Of a DNA stretch of 64,000 nucleotides, positions 10,470 to 24,863 are shown in pieces. Each line of letters begins with the position of its first letter. The stretch's first letter is position 1. A model generated the notes under the pieces. It was not told the origin of the DNA and ran no database searches. It saw only the letters and a list, made by a program, of their open reading frames with translations. The DNA is taken from assembly GCF_036417845.1 (NCBI RefSeq), contig NC_089983.1, positions 19,497,207 to 19,561,206 of the forward strand, read 5' to 3'. The stretch is from Apteryx mantelli. Lineage: Eukaryota; Chordata; Aves; Apterygiformes; Apterygidae. The translations under genes and the position numbers were made by a program.

Positions 10470-11951
10470 CTTTGCAGAACTTTTATATGGTTTCAGTTCT
10501 CCTTGGTTACTAATAAAACCCTCCCCTCTGGAAGCAAACCAAACTGCACAGCCAATGCTGTCATCCAGGACTGTATCCAACGGATAGATTAAGTGACTAA
10601 TGCGCTGTTGTCTCATTCTTTTCAATTCCTCTAGCGTAACATTAATTTCCACAAAGTTCCAGGTTCTTAAAGGGTTAAGAGCTTTTAATTCTTTCAGTCC
10701 TGCTCTACCAGTGATTCTGTCAGGAACATCAAAGCAAACCAAGTGATCAGCAGTTTTAGCATCAAGATCTTTACAGCTTTCTTGACAAGAAAGCAAATCA
10801 AGCTGTATTTCCTGGCCAATATGTTTTTTAGAGGCACATTTTTGCTTACTTTGTTCTTTAATCATGAAAGCTACATTGAGAAGATCAATTGGTTCTTCTG
10901 TAGGAACATGTTGATCAGCAAGGGCTGCAATAACCATAGAATCAATACCTCCAGAGAAGAGCACTGCAACATGTGCTTTACTGGTAGACATGCTTGGAAT
11001 GTCTCTCCTTCTCTGATCTTCACCTCTAAACAGACTTAAAACCCGTTTCTTCACTGCTTCACTTAAAACATCAATAAATTGATGGACTAATTTCTTCTTG
11101 TGTTCTACTCCAAGAAATGCTTGAAGGGTTTCTATAGAAACTGCATGGTTAATGTTGCTAACATTAGTACATTGACATTCACCTAAAGCTTCAGAAATTG
11201 TTTTATTTAAGGGAATAACTGGTGCTGTGAGACACAGTTTTGATTCATTTGTCATGAGAGGCATGTAGTTTGGCAAATCTTTTGAAACTTGATCCAAAGC
11301 ATTAATGAATATTTCTTCTACTGTTTTCTCTGTGCAGCTGTATTTCCATGGAAACAATGTTAAAGACAAAGATTTAGTTGTTGCACAAGCTTTGAGATCA
11401 ATTTTGAAAATTCCAGATGCTGGGACTTCTTGCCATTGGTTACCAGATTCAGAATAAACACTTACAGATGTGAGACAGACAGCCCTGTCAACCTCATTAC
11501 TGAACTGCCAAAGCAAGCTACGACGACCAAAATAATCCCTACCAAACCATAAACAGTCTCTAGATCCTTGATAATAAATAAAAGACCATGGACCCCGAAG
11601 TGATGAAAAGAGTGACAAAATGTCAGCTTCACTACTGCATAAGGTAAGACGACGAAACATAATTTCAGTGTCGTTCTCTAGAGATCCAACATGAACTCCA
11701 TCGAAAATTTCTCCATTCCAAAGGAAAACATTGTTATTGGCATCTTCCAGAGGCTGAGGAGTCATCAATCCCCTCAAGTGAAGTACATGACCAGAAAACA
11801 GACACTCATAAGAGAGATCAGACACAGTTTTTATCAACTGTTGACTACTGTCTGGTCCTCTTCGTCTAAGACAGGAGAGCACATCTTCGTTAAAGAAATC
11901 ATGAATAGTATGCTGGTTATACAAGGTAACAACACAACAAATACCACACAT
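10470..11951 (-). CDS. ASNSD1: ASNSD1 first coding exon: N-terminal glutamine-amidotransferase-like domain and start of the synthetase domain
   Basis: Asparagine synthetase domain-containing protein 1. The ATG at 11949-11951 gives MCGICCVV, where Cys2 is the position of the N-terminal nucleophile in class II glutamine amidotransferases. The amidotransferase-like part covers roughly residues 2-190 (RRGPDSSQQ, WNGEIFDG, GPWSFIYY, FGRDYFGRRSL). After a less conserved linker the synthetase domain starts near residue 325, with the PP-loop SGGIDS at residues 333-338 (10938-10955). The exon holds exactly 494 codons before the donor GTACAA. The family is widespread in animals. Asparagine synthetase activity is not established for it, so function is inferred from domains only. 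The start codon lies 22 nt after the ASDURF stop on the same transcript, so translation should require leaky scanning or reinitiation. Confidence 0.94.
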
Positions 11952-11973
11952 TGCTAATTTGAATTCAAAGGGA

Positions 11974-12044
11974 CTATTTCTTGATTTTGGTCTTTTCTGA
12001 ATTTTCTATCTCCTGATGTGCCTTCTTCAATTCATCTAACGTAT
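11974..12044 (-). CDS. ASDURF: ASDURF exon 4 (upstream ORF of ASNSD1)
   Basis: The acceptor GTTACACAG precedes 12044. The first two bases complete an asparagine codon, then the frame reads TLDELKKAHQEIENSEKTK and ends IKK with TAG at 11974-11976. This is the second helix of the small coiled-coil protein. The same exon continues into the ASNSD1 start at 11951, only 22 nt further on, so both proteins share one mRNA. Confidence 0.88.
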
Positions 12045-13882
<1,838 letters not shown>

Positions 13883-13936
13883 CCGGTTCTTCTTTAAATT
13901 AGAAAGCTCATCAACTACAACTTTCTGCTCTTTAAT
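13883..13936 (-). CDS. ASDURF: ASDURF exon 2
   Basis: A 54-nt, phase-0 exon between acceptor ATCTTCCAG and donor GTAAGT. It encodes exactly 18 residues, IKEQKVVVDELSNLKKNR, a heptad-like amphipathic segment that is the best conserved part of ASDURF and the reason I recognise the gene. Confidence 0.88.
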
Positions 13937-15686
13937 CTGGAAGATAAAAGACATACTTCAAGTTAGTTATTAAAAATAAACCAGTAAGTTACAATCCTAT
14001 TGGGATTCCCCCTACTCCTATTTTAAGGCAGCTACACACATATATAGTTGCTGTTCTCTGAATGAACCAATGAAAAGAAAGTGAAAGCAAGTGTAAGAAT
14101 GAAAAAAATGCCACAGGCTGCTCAATATTCCAAGACTGCTCAATATTCCAAACTGACACTACAATACTTTGGGCCATGCAACTGAACTACCTACATAGAC
14201 TTCTTTTGAATTACTAATTAAAAATATTAATACACCTATGAGCTGGTGAAGCATTATTAAATAACTGCTTTAGAAAGCAGCCATTCTGCATGGAGTGGTA
14301 TTTTGGCTATCCCTCAAAACAATCATTACTGGGAAGCCAGCCACCTCTAGCTATTTTCAGTCAGAGATCACGTTTTTCCCCTGGAAGAAAAAAAGAAAAG
14401 CAAGCAACTAATAAAGAAAACATGCTAATTTTTTCCCATAAGATTATTTTATAAGCTCTGCAATACACTTTATAATCACAGTTATCCTTCAGATTCTAAA
14501 TGAAGTAAGTGAAAAATAAACAAAAAAACAACCCTACCACTGTATTAAAAGCAATGGAAGCCTTTCAGTTGCTCTGAACTTTTGCACAAACTTCATTAGT
14601 GAGATCTATCAGTCTGTTCAGCTGCACTGACAGATGTGGCAGGTCTTCCCACTTTCCATTACAATAGAAACTATCGATGCTAGAGAGCAATCAGGAGGAG
14701 CTTCATAAAACCAAAAAGATCAGCAAAAACTGTTCAGCAGGCACTTGTTTCTTTTTGTTAGAAACAAACATGGGTTTCTCTGTTCTTTCTTTGCATCACC
14801 CGGAATTAGTACAACAGCAGAAAAATGCCATAAAGCTAGGTTACCCAAACTAAACTTGGCATATAGAAAACTTTTCCAGCAGCTACATCAATATCTTATG
14901 TTTATTGAAACATGTGGACATCTGACAAAACAGCAGTGTCATCTTTTGCTGGAGACTGAACCAGCAACTTAAGTATAATAGAATTTAGAAGCTGCAATCC
15001 TCTTATGTCTAATCCCTGCCCTCTTCATAGCTTTCTGGGCAATCAAAAAATATCACTGACTTTAGGTAATATGATCATATGAAAAGGAAACCAGTTATTT
15101 TTGGGAAAGCAGTTCCCTAGAACTTGATAGATTTCAGACTAAATGAAGTTATTGGCTCTTCTGAAAACAGAGCAGATTTACGAGGAATATCAATCAGACC
15201 GAAATCTGCTTGGACTCTCTGAGCAGCTACAGGACAAGTAGATACTACGAGGAAAACCCCACCAACTCACTGGATAATTCAAGCTAAACCAGGAGCAGCA
15301 AGGACTAAATAACAACCTCATTGACTCAGTTCTTTATTAAAATAGCTAACCAAGACGTCAGTTAAAGCTCGTTAGAGCTTTTTTACAGCTCTATCCTGAG
15401 CTGTAAAACCGAGAACAAGCATCACGGGGGTCTTCACTCCGTTTCCTGGTAGGATTCGCCCTCCGTTTCGCTAAGCAGGGCACCACCAGGGCTAGAGGCT
15501 TTGCAGGGCGCCAGGCCCCGCCGCCCGGCCCAGCCTGGGACGCCTCCGCTTGGCGCACGCAGCCGCGGGCACCGCGGGGAGGCGCCCACAGAGCCGCGCG
15601 CAGGCGCGGGCTCCCCGCCGGCGCCGCCAGGCGGAGCGGGGCCGGTTCCTCGCGGGGCCGCCGCGCCGCGCCGCCCCGCAGCTCAC
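13937..15686 (-). other. ASDURF/ASNSD1 first intron
   Basis: A 1.75-kb intron with donor GTGAGC in the CpG island and acceptor ATCTTCCAG. An 18-bp tandem duplication is present (CTGCTCAATATTCCAA at 14118-14133 and 14136-14151). No gene, RNA or mobile element is recognised. Confidence 0.65.
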
Positions 15687-15758
15687 CCTCCGGCTCAGCT
15701 CCTCCTTGTGGCGCAGCTTCGCGCTCTCCTCCCCCGGCCGCGGCGCGGGCCCCGACAT
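15687..15758 (-). CDS. ASDURF: ASDURF exon 1 with start codon
   Basis: The ATG at 15756-15758 has G at -3 and lies in the CpG island. The exon encodes 24 residues (MSGPAPRPGEESAKLRHKEE, then LSRR) up to donor GTGAGC at 15681-15686. Joined to exons 13883-13936, 12964-13039 and 11974-12044 it gives a 90-residue protein, slightly shorter than human ASDURF (about 96 residues by recall), with the divergence at the N-terminus. In human, ASDURF is reported as a prefoldin-like subunit of the PAQosome co-chaperone complex; that role is transferred here by homology. The start is chosen because it is the only ATG in frame in this exon and because the downstream exons match in phase. Confidence 0.82.
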
Positions 15759-15853
15759 CCCGCGGCCCTGCCGCCAACCGCCGCGCCAACCGCCGCCTTC
15801 CCCCTCGCAGCTGCTGACGCTGAGCACGCGCACACCGCACTGGAGGAGGTGCG

Positions 15854-15865
15854 CGCGCCTGCGCG
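15854..15865. promoter_or_regulatory. NRF1-like site
   Basis: CGCGCCTGCGCG matches the NRF1 consensus YGCGCAYGCGCR at 11 of 12 positions and lies about 100 bp upstream of the ASDURF start codon. A second near match, CGCGCAGGCGCG, is at 15597-15608 in the first intron. Chance matches are frequent in CpG islands. Confidence 0.3.
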
Positions 15866-16060
15866 CGGCGAGCACCAAGCTGCTTGCCCCTCCCCCCACC
15901 CCGCACGTGGGGCGAGCGAGCACGCGCGGGCCGCGCGGGCGGCGGGGGGCGCGGGGGGAGGGGCCCGGCCGTTGGAGCAAAGGCGGGAAGCGGCGCCCCG
16001 CGGAGTGCGGAGAGGGGAAAAACAAGCAGGAAAGAAAGGCTTTGCTCAGGAGCCGTTTGG

Positions 16061-19000
16061 GAAAGTTTGTGTGGAGGTGGTGGCTGCCCTGTGCTCGAGC
16101 TGGGTGCCAGGATTTAGCAGGTGCTTTTAGAGGTTGCTAAGCAAGTGGGGTTTTTGAAGTCTCCTTTTCTTGGCTAAATGACTTGGTTCAGTAATTAAGA
16201 ATAATGGTATAATGCTTTAACTTTTGCAAGGCCTGTTAAAATTATTTTGCTGCTGCTAGTAGCAGCCCTCAAAATAGATGCCTGAAAAGTGGCAGAAGTG
16301 TGTCATCTTGGTGCTAAATCAGAGGTGGAACCAGTAACTGGGGTCAACTAAAACTAAATATTTCAAAAAGTTCTTAAGTGATTGGACTAAAAGAGCGTGA
16401 CAAAGATCACCTGAATCAAAGGAGACAGCATAAATAAAATAGAGAAATACTTCATCTACAGTTGGCCTAGTTTGTTAATGACAGACAAGGAAGTAAGCTG
16501 TTAAAAACCATATTATGTGAAGAGTGTGGAGAACAGTTGGGTTGGCTGATACAGTAAAATGCATTTTGCCTGTCTTCATATTTCTTTGTGCTGAAAACAA
16601 AATCATTAGATGTGGAATAAGAGTTTGAGATGCTATGAAGTGCTGTAGCAGATGGAGGTCTGAGAAAATACCACATGGATGATTTTGGAGGGAATGGGTT
16701 AGAAAGCTTTGTGCTCATAGGGAAACTTTTTCTGATTGCAGTGATTCCAAGTAAAAATCATTTCAGCAAGTTCAATATGCTGAGCTTGTATAAAACAAAA
16801 GTAGCTATTTAAATTCTGACACTGGAGATCTCTTTCTGACCTCAAGTCATGCTTTGTTGACAGTCAAAACAGGAAGGGGAGCCGGTAAATTACTTGTATT
16901 GTGAGGGCTGTTGGAGTCCAAAGAATTGTCCAGGACAGCTTGTCCAGTGATTTAGTGGATCTGTGCCAAATTTGTGCAACGAGTGACTGGAATCCAACTG
17001 TATTTAATGCGTAGTATATTACTACATTGTTGGACTCTGCTGTGAGGCCCCTGAGCACACTCCCCATCCCCTAGGAGTGCTCCAGGCCTGCTCCCTGACA
17101 GAGAAAGCTGCTTGGGAAACCCTGCTGGTCTTGGAGCACCTGGGAAAGAGCCCGGAGGAGGCTCCAGTGGTGCCTGTCCTGAGCAGCTCTGCTCAGAGCC
17201 AGCCTGGGGGCTCCCTCCCCTTCTGCGTGGGAGCTGCTTTTAAACCAAGGACCTGGTGCATAGCTCGCACCTGAGCTGTTGTCGTGATGCTGTGGCCATG
17301 CCTGTGCCTGGCCGTGTACTCCAACCCTGACCCGCTGACTCAACCTACTGGCATGACCTCAGACCTGCCTCATCAGCAGGGAGCTTGCTGGGCCATCGCT
17401 GCGCTGTGTCTGGCTCCTGTTGCTTTCTGTGTTCTCCTGTTTTGACCTTGGACCTGCATCCTCACCGTGGACTTGTCTGGTGGACCGGACTGTTGACCGA
17501 ACCAGGTTACCATTGCAGGGCCTGCCCTGCTCGTCTTGCTGCGTTACAGTGGGACTGCACCCTTGCTGGTGAGGCCACTGCCCTGCTTGCCTTGTCGTGC
17601 TGCGTTCCCACCCCCCCGACCTTGCAGGCTATATGAAAAGATTCCAGGAAAGCGAAAGAATGTTAACAAACCCCAAATTTGTTGAATAAAAATCAATGTT
17701 ATGATGGAGAGAACAAAGCCCATAAAACAAGTAGATTCTGTTATTCAGCATCTAAGAGGAAGGAAAGAATAAACTGCAGCCCATGTATGCATCAGAGGAA
17801 TTTCTGCCCTATCAGGTTAGACCAGCAGTTGCTAAAATAGACACAAGTTATCACAAGCAAAATTTCTCAGCAGTTTCTTTATGCACTGATCTTGTATTTT
17901 CTCAGGCTGCTGATCAGTTAATGCGCCACAGCAACAGTGTTGCCACAAAAAGAAATGAAATTGTTTAAATAAATTTTAATATTAAGTAGTTTTATTGTAT
18001 TGACAACGTGCCTCAACGGAGAGGAATTTTCTGATTGCCTGTTTTTTAAAGAGCCTTAGAATGTGTCAACTAATAGAAGCACACAAGATATTAGAAAAAA
18101 ATTATTCTATTGATACAGGCTTGGGGCTTCGTTCTGCTATCACACCTGAAAACATGAATAACTCGAATAACTGGACCTAACTTCTATTGTAAAATTTATG
18201 TGAGAAAGAGTCAGACTGTATGGTCATCAAATACTATCTGTCATATTTTCATGCTTCAATACCAAAATAGTTTTTATTGTTATGTTTCTATTACCATAGC
18301 ATAGGGAGTATGAGCTGTGAGAGAAGGATGAATCCCAGTCTGATACATACAACATCAAAGCTGACAATCACAGAATCTTTATTATGACCTGTTATGTGTG
18401 CCAGAAAAAGCTTAGCTTGTCTCTTGTTTCTCAAGTAATACTTTACTTTAGTTACTTAGGAAGTACAGATGAAAGCATGGATACTTCTGAATGTGCAACA
18501 TCTTATCAGTGAAGTGATGAGGAGTTTGAGTGCTTAGTCACTGTGATGATGTAATTGGCATGGGAAGATGGACGTGATGAATTTATATGCTGTTTCTGTA
18601 GTTTGATGACACTGCTACTGTTATTTTGAATGAAATGTGTGCTGTTGGTGATCCCTTGTTATTGTTTCTTTTATTACCTGTAACAGAAACACAAGGCTGG
18701 TGTCATAAGGACATTTACTTGAAATGTAGTAGGTTGGGTTGCAAGCAGCTCGGCATCCATTGGCACTCTAAAAACTTTTTGTTAAAGAACTGAGAGGGAA
18801 AAAAATTAAGAAGAACACTTTAGGAAATGAATATTTCAATATTTTGCTTTCAGGGGATTTTTATATGATGTGAAAAGATGGAAGTGATTTTTAAAATGGT
18901 GATCATTTCCCTAAGATATCTCTGAAATAGTTTAATTCGGTCTGGATTCACTAAACATTTTTCATTTAAATTCAGTAGTCAGATTGTCTGAAGATCCACT

Positions 19001-22000
19001 TCTCATTCATGACGATGTAATGTCTCTCCTGCAAGAAAAGCAACTGTTTACTTTGACAAGATAGGAAGAAAAATAGATGAGTGCTTTCCCTTGTAAGCCC
19101 ATGCATTTGTGTAAAAGTATTCCAGAGGAGACAGGAATTATATAATATTACAGATATTAAGATTATTTAGTTTACTCTTTTATATGATGGTAGTAATATT
19201 TCTCTGCCTCTTCCCTACTACTATATATATCATAGTGATGCATCTGTCCTCCCTTCTTTACAAATACGGCAGGGGAGAGAAGAGTATTCAAGCAGGATGA
19301 TAGTACATATAAACATGATTCACTATTATAAATTTAGGCTAAGAAATGGAAAAAGGAGCCAAGTTATTATGACAAGAAAGTTCTGAAAATATCATCCTAT
19401 AGCACCAATGAAGAAAAAAAATTTCTTTCTTTTAAGATAGAGTTTGATTTAGTTATGAAAGGAATTGTATGCTCTAATCCCTGAGCTAACTGCTGAGTGA
19501 ACTTGGTATCCCAGGAAGCCTCTTCTAATCCTATATTCCTAACTGGGCAACTCAAGCAAGTAACACGCACTACTTAGGAATCAAGTCAACGTCAGTGATG
19601 GTGCTGATTTTCAAGGAAATTAGTTCATATATTTATTGATAAGTATCTGGGGAATTTGGTAAGATGTTATCAAGGAAGTTAATGTAGGAACATTACAGGG
19701 TTTTTATTTGTCTCATTTTATCCCTTTCCCTCTTTTTAAATATTGTACCTCATTCTAAAGACTCAGGAGAGCTATTCCAAACTTACAAACTGCTACTGAC
19801 AGCTCAGTTGTATAGAAATCTCATAAAAATCCACAAGTCCTTTTGCTATTTACTGCACTGCAAACATTGTGCAAATTTTGATAAATTATCTGAAATGTTT
19901 GTTACTTTAGTAAGTGAACTAAGAATGTTGACTTTTCCTGCTTCATGGTTTGTAGCACACATAATGATAGATGTTATGTATTCTGATAATTCTTTCAGCT
20001 TGTGAGCAAGATTGCACCTTGTTTTGATGGTGTCCATCAGCCTTTCTGAAGTTCATTGGAATTTTTGGCAGTGAAATAGGGAGAACGAGGATTCTGGCTC
20101 CTAGTAGAGGTATGAGAAAAGCCAATTTGTGTTTAAGAATATTTAACAATACAATAAATTGCAAACATTACACTGTTAGCATTACTATGTTTACCTTCAA
20201 CGGAAAAAGAAACTGAGGATATAGAATCATAAAAGGTCAGTCTGACACTTCCCTCCATCTTCAGCCACGCTTCCCTGCCTCCACCCTTGCTTCGGCATAG
20301 CTGCTTGTGGGACTGTGCGGTGAGCCAGTTTAGGCAGCTGATCCAGGTTTCTCTGTAGTGTACCAGTGCTTATATGAACCTGGCAGCCCAAACTCAGCTT
20401 AACTGAAATTGGCACTGGAGGGGTTCTGGGCCTTGTCCTTCAAATTCTGTGAGAAATACACATACCTGGATCACACAGAACAGTTTTGATGCTATTGATT
20501 AATACACTTTGTAATTTGTCACTCATGTTCTGTGGAGCAATTCATTCAATCTGAGTGCCTCCCAGCACTCTGCCGCCTCAGTAATTTATTTGTTGTTGCT
20601 GTGTTACAAAGGTTGATGATCAAGTAACCCAGTAGTCAAAGTATAATTTCCTTACTGATGATCCTTTTCATGTTCAGTAATAAATACAGTTAATGTTTAT
20701 GAATCAACAATTCATCACTGTGTTCCTGAGAAGGTTTCATTGATCGGTTTGTAAGAGCGGTGATAATGGTTTTACAGCATAATAGTGAATGTGAGCATTA
20801 TTTTCAACTTCTGGTCTTACCACAAATTACAGATATTTCTATTGATATGGAATGTGCTTTTGACAAGTCTTCTTTAAAATGGATGGATTCCTACCATATG
20901 ATTACACCTGAAATTACTTTCATTCATACCCATAAGAGTAGCTGTGCTTAATAGGGGAAGAGGTCTGCACCTTATGTCTCAGGTGCAGGTCTATGACATC
21001 TTAAATCAACTTTACTCAGGGCTGCTGCAGTCCCACCATTTGCTATGTCCTTGTACTGGTCTTCATGAGATAGGTGGTGAGGTAGGAGCTGATCTGGCTG
21101 ACAATTAGCAATTGTAGTTCAGTGATATATCTTAGGTCAATCTATGCATTCTTATGCATGTGAACTTCCCTTGTGCCAGCTCAGGTGCTCTAAACTATTT
21201 CTAGCATAAAACTGTTTTCTTTTTTTGGTAGGTTAATTTTCATCTGTTTTTTCAAAGTTTAGTCAGTTCTGAGAGTGGGGCAGACAAGTGTAAGAGAAAA
21301 GGAAGTACTCAGCTGGGGCAGGGGTATGCAGATTTTTTGAGCAAAGGGTTTGTAGGTAATTATTTTATCCCCAAAGAGCAGCCTTGAGAAGTAACCAAGA
21401 GAAGTTAAATTTAATTTCATTTGAGTGTATTTCCTGACAAAGTTCTGCTTTGTGCATGTATGAATGTTTTGACTTCTGCACTTTAGGATACTCTATCATT
21501 GTGGGTTTTTTGTTTTTTAATAAAAGGGAAATGTTGATACAAACTTGGTCAAGGGAAACAAAATATAATACCTGGACACAATTTTAATTAAGTACTAAGT
21601 AGTATTTAAGAATCTTTCAAAGTTCCCATCTTTTCCACATAAAGGATCTTTAAAAATATACAAAATAACACACGTTACTCAACAATGTAAACAGTTACAA
21701 AACAAGCAGTCACTACTGATGCCAGAAAATATTTGAAGTTGCCATTATGCTGTCAGCAGACAATATTGATTAGCAAGCACTTGACCAGAACAGTATGCTC
21801 AAATGAACAAACTCCAGCTCCAACAGGCTGCTGTTAAAAGCATACTGAGAATCTTGGGTCATCCTTCTGAAAACTGCTATCAACCTTGAAGTCCTCTTTT
21901 CAAGGTATTGGCAGTACATTTGTGTCAGATGTTTTTACAGATGTGAGAGGTACAGGTTAGCATTGATTCTGCCTTCGGGGCTAAGTTGTGCTGAGTTGCC

Positions 22001-24710
22001 ATGCTTCACTGTGGGCTAAGAATCTACATGTACTCAGTTCTGTGTCTAAACTGATGCTTGGTAACGTGCTAAGCCATGATAACATGACTGGGAGTTTGAA
22101 CTTGAATAATTTACTGGATTCAACTGTAAATTATTGTAATCTGAAGAAATTTGTAGTGCTTTAAAAGAAGCACTCTTGAATGTCCTTGGAACTGAACAGT
22201 ACCAGGACAATTGCAGCTCTAATGTTGGCCACAAGAGAGCAGCTGAAACCTTGCCAGCTGTCCAGGGTAGTCCAGAGCTAGTCAAAGTTAGAATGGAGTC
22301 TGGGATACACAACAGGTGGAAGAGGTCTCTAGAAAAGGCTAGAAGGGAGAGAGCATGGTCAGAAGGTGTTTGCATTTATGTTTGTCTTTTCTGGAATATT
22401 TTCCATTCAAATCATGGGCGGTTTTGTATTCAGACCTTGTTACTTCAGAATCCATGAGATTAAATTCTTAGATGCAATGATCTCTATGTTAATTTCTCTG
22501 TTGAATCTATATTTTAATAATTTATTAATTCATTCCAGGGTAGTCCAAGAAAATTCAAATTGCTGAAATCAATCCATTTTGCCCTATGGTAATCATCTGT
22601 TAATCTGATTGAGAAATTGGGATTTGAAGGGAGTTAGGTTAGTTTACACAACCCAGCGATCTGGATCTATGTAAAGTTGTGTTGTGTTTCCTTAGACTAA
22701 GTATCTGGATTAACAATTGCATAAGAAGCAGTGCAAACCCTCTAGTCACTCTGCTTTAAAATTCTACTACTGAAAAACAAAACAGAAACTCCAAGCACTC
22801 TTATGAGCTTGTGGTACAGTCGCTTTTTTCAATATTTATTCTTGATATATTTTTAAAGCAGTCAGAGAATTTCTCCTTTGCACAAAACTTCTGCATAGGT
22901 CAGATGTATACAATTCTTAATTTTCTAATTAAAGGCAAAATTTTGATACTTTTACATGGAAGATTTTCAGACTGTTGTGAAAATAGCTGAGAATTTGCAT
23001 AGCATTGATCCTATTAATACTTTCTACATTCCGATTGAGTTGCTTAAAACCTGAGAGTGATGGGCCAAGCAGCTTGTTTGTAAAGGCATTCTCAGCATAG
23101 TCTTTTGGCTGACAGTTTAAATAACAGAGGGTTTAGAAATAATCTTTTTCAAGTCCTCTCTCTATTTTACAGTGTAAAATTGAAATAACTCTAATGAATA
23201 CAGTGGCCTTTCTCCAGGTTGCTGTCACTGTAGCTGATAACACAGTTTGGCCTTTCATTCTCATAATCTTTCCTGCCTTAATGCAGAACACCTTGTTGTG
23301 CACTGTGCTTGAATTTAAAAAAGAGTTGAGAAGTTCATGTGAATGGTACTTAAGAAGGTAGAACAAAAAACTTTGTTTTGTCTTTTCTGCCATACAAAGT
23401 TTATAAAACTGGCAATGTCATGAACATTGAATAATGAGTACACAGGCTTATTACAGTAACTGTCTAGTTTGAATGCGGGATCAGATTTCCAGGTATACCT
23501 TTTGAGCTGTGGATGTTCAGATGTCTTGAAAAATCAAGTCTGCAGTCCTACAACAGCAAAATTTTGTTTAAAGAAGGAAGATGTAAGCCTGGTACAGCAA
23601 ATTTTGGAGAGGAGATGGGACTGGGAATGCTACCCACTGCTGTGGCACACCCGGGAGAGGGACTGTGGGTTGGTGGGGGGGAAATTGTAGGATTTGGGGT
23701 GTCAGCATGGAAGGGCTGGAAGCCCTTCTGCTGATGCTGTTAAGGAACAGGGGTGTGAGCAGCTTAGAACTGCTTGTGAATGCCAGATTGACCTATGCCT
23801 CATTTGCATTGGCCTGGATTGGGGCATCTTGGTTCCAAATCTGATCACTGCTGATATTTCTGTCTAGTAATGAAAGGAAAAGAGAACTGCACCAAGTACA
23901 CTTAGAGAAAAGAGTCAGCCTGATCAGTAGTCTGTTTTGTGCAAAGTTGGGATAGGAAGCCTGGAGAAGATTAGGGAGATAATAATGTGCTTGCTTCTAT
24001 TTCCTGTTGGGAGTGCCTCCCTGACAGTAAGTACTCTGAAATATTATGTACTACTGATATTTTCTTGAAGATAAAACACACAGATTAGATTGCTTTGAAG
24101 GAGCAGCCAGACCTGAGCAGGATGGGCTGAAGAACAGAAGTAGCAGCTTACTTCTGGTATTCTAATGTAGGTCTCCTAGAATCGGCCTCAGTCATTTCAG
24201 CTGAGATAGGTTACGGTCCCATAAAGCACGTTCCTTCAGACACAAAATGGACCTGCCTGGAGTGTAAGCCTAGGCAAACCAGAACAATTCTGAGTGGGGT
24301 GGAGAGAAGGGGAATGGCTAATACCTTTGCAAGGCTCTCCGAGGCAAGAGAGAAGGCAAGGCTTTTTCTAAGACACCCAGTTGAATTAGGATCTTGCATA
24401 GAAGGACTTAAAAAATTCGGTGTTCTAAAGTGCTTTCTGTCCCTTTCCTCTTTCTGTTACAAATATTTGGACTTAATGCTTCCTGGTGAGCAAATACTGC
24501 CCCTTGGACACAAAGGTGAAAAAAATTGTTTTTTCCAGATGTCGCAAGGAAAGTGATTTGAAAGGAAACTGAGGTTGTCAAATTCTAATTTGCTGGAGGA
24601 CACATCAGGTGAATTCACAATTTGACGAACTTCACTTATTTTAATACTTGATTTTATGTGCATTATGCTATGCTGAGGGGTTCCCATTTATCCATAAGAC
24701 TTATTCCTCT
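16061..24710. other. Intergenic region between the ASNSD1 promoter and the satellite
   Basis: These 8.65 kb are mostly AT-rich. I could not support any exon series, RNA gene or intact transposon. Open frames are short and lack coding character. Moderately GC-rich patches at about 17045-17640, 20225-20440 and 23620-23760 may be old repeats. The right edge passes directly into the satellite at about 24711. Confidence 0.6.
17045..17640. mobile_element. GC-rich insertion-like segment, possibly an old LTR
   Basis: A segment of about 600 bp with markedly higher GC than its surroundings and many GACCTG/GACCTTG-type words, followed by TATA-like CTATATGAAA (17630-17639) and AATAAA (about 17685-17690). 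This order (GC-rich part, TATA-like box, polyadenylation signal) suggests an LTR. I could not define TG...CA ends or a target-site duplication, and I do not recognise the family. It could equally be a CpG-poor exon-like relic. Confidence 0.25.
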
Positions 24711-24803
24711 CCCTGTGCAGAGGCACTGCAACGATGCCTCTAAGCTTTCTCTTTCTGCCAAGCCCAACCCTAACCCTAACCCTAACCCTAACCCTAACCC
24801 TAG
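24711..24803. repeat. Truncated, diverged edge monomer
   Basis: The array starts inside a monomer: the first shared bases are CCCTGTGCAGAGGCACTGCA, in place of the usual CCCTTTGCAG. This copy has private changes (TAAGC for TAGGC, TCTGCC for TCTCCC) and six hexamers at 24768-24803 instead of four. Edge copies of satellites commonly escape homogenisation. Confidence 0.85.
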
Positions 24804-24863
24804 CAAGAAATTGCGGCGAGCTCTGTGCCTGAGAAGCCCATTTGTGTGCCAGACGAGAAAGTC

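Larger units (their letters stand above)
15400..16060 (-). promoter_or_regulatory. CpG-island promoter of the ASDURF-ASNSD1 transcript
   Basis: About 650 bp of very GC-rich, CpG-dense DNA surrounds ASDURF exon 1, against AT-rich flanks on both sides. No TATA box is apparent. This is the usual form of a housekeeping promoter. The transcription start probably lies between about 15770 and 15900. Several long open frames on both strands here reflect base composition only. No divergent gene was found on the plus strand. Confidence 0.8.

Noticed and set aside
15391-16140. Several 77-209-codon open frames in the CpG island on both strands
   Set aside because: High GC removes stop codons by chance. 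Only the short segment at 15687-15758 fits a spliced conserved gene.
20225-20440. CR1-type retroposon remnant
   Set aside because: A weak ATAGAATCAT-like start and modest GC rise were noted, but no convincing CR1 end repeat or coding similarity could be followed.
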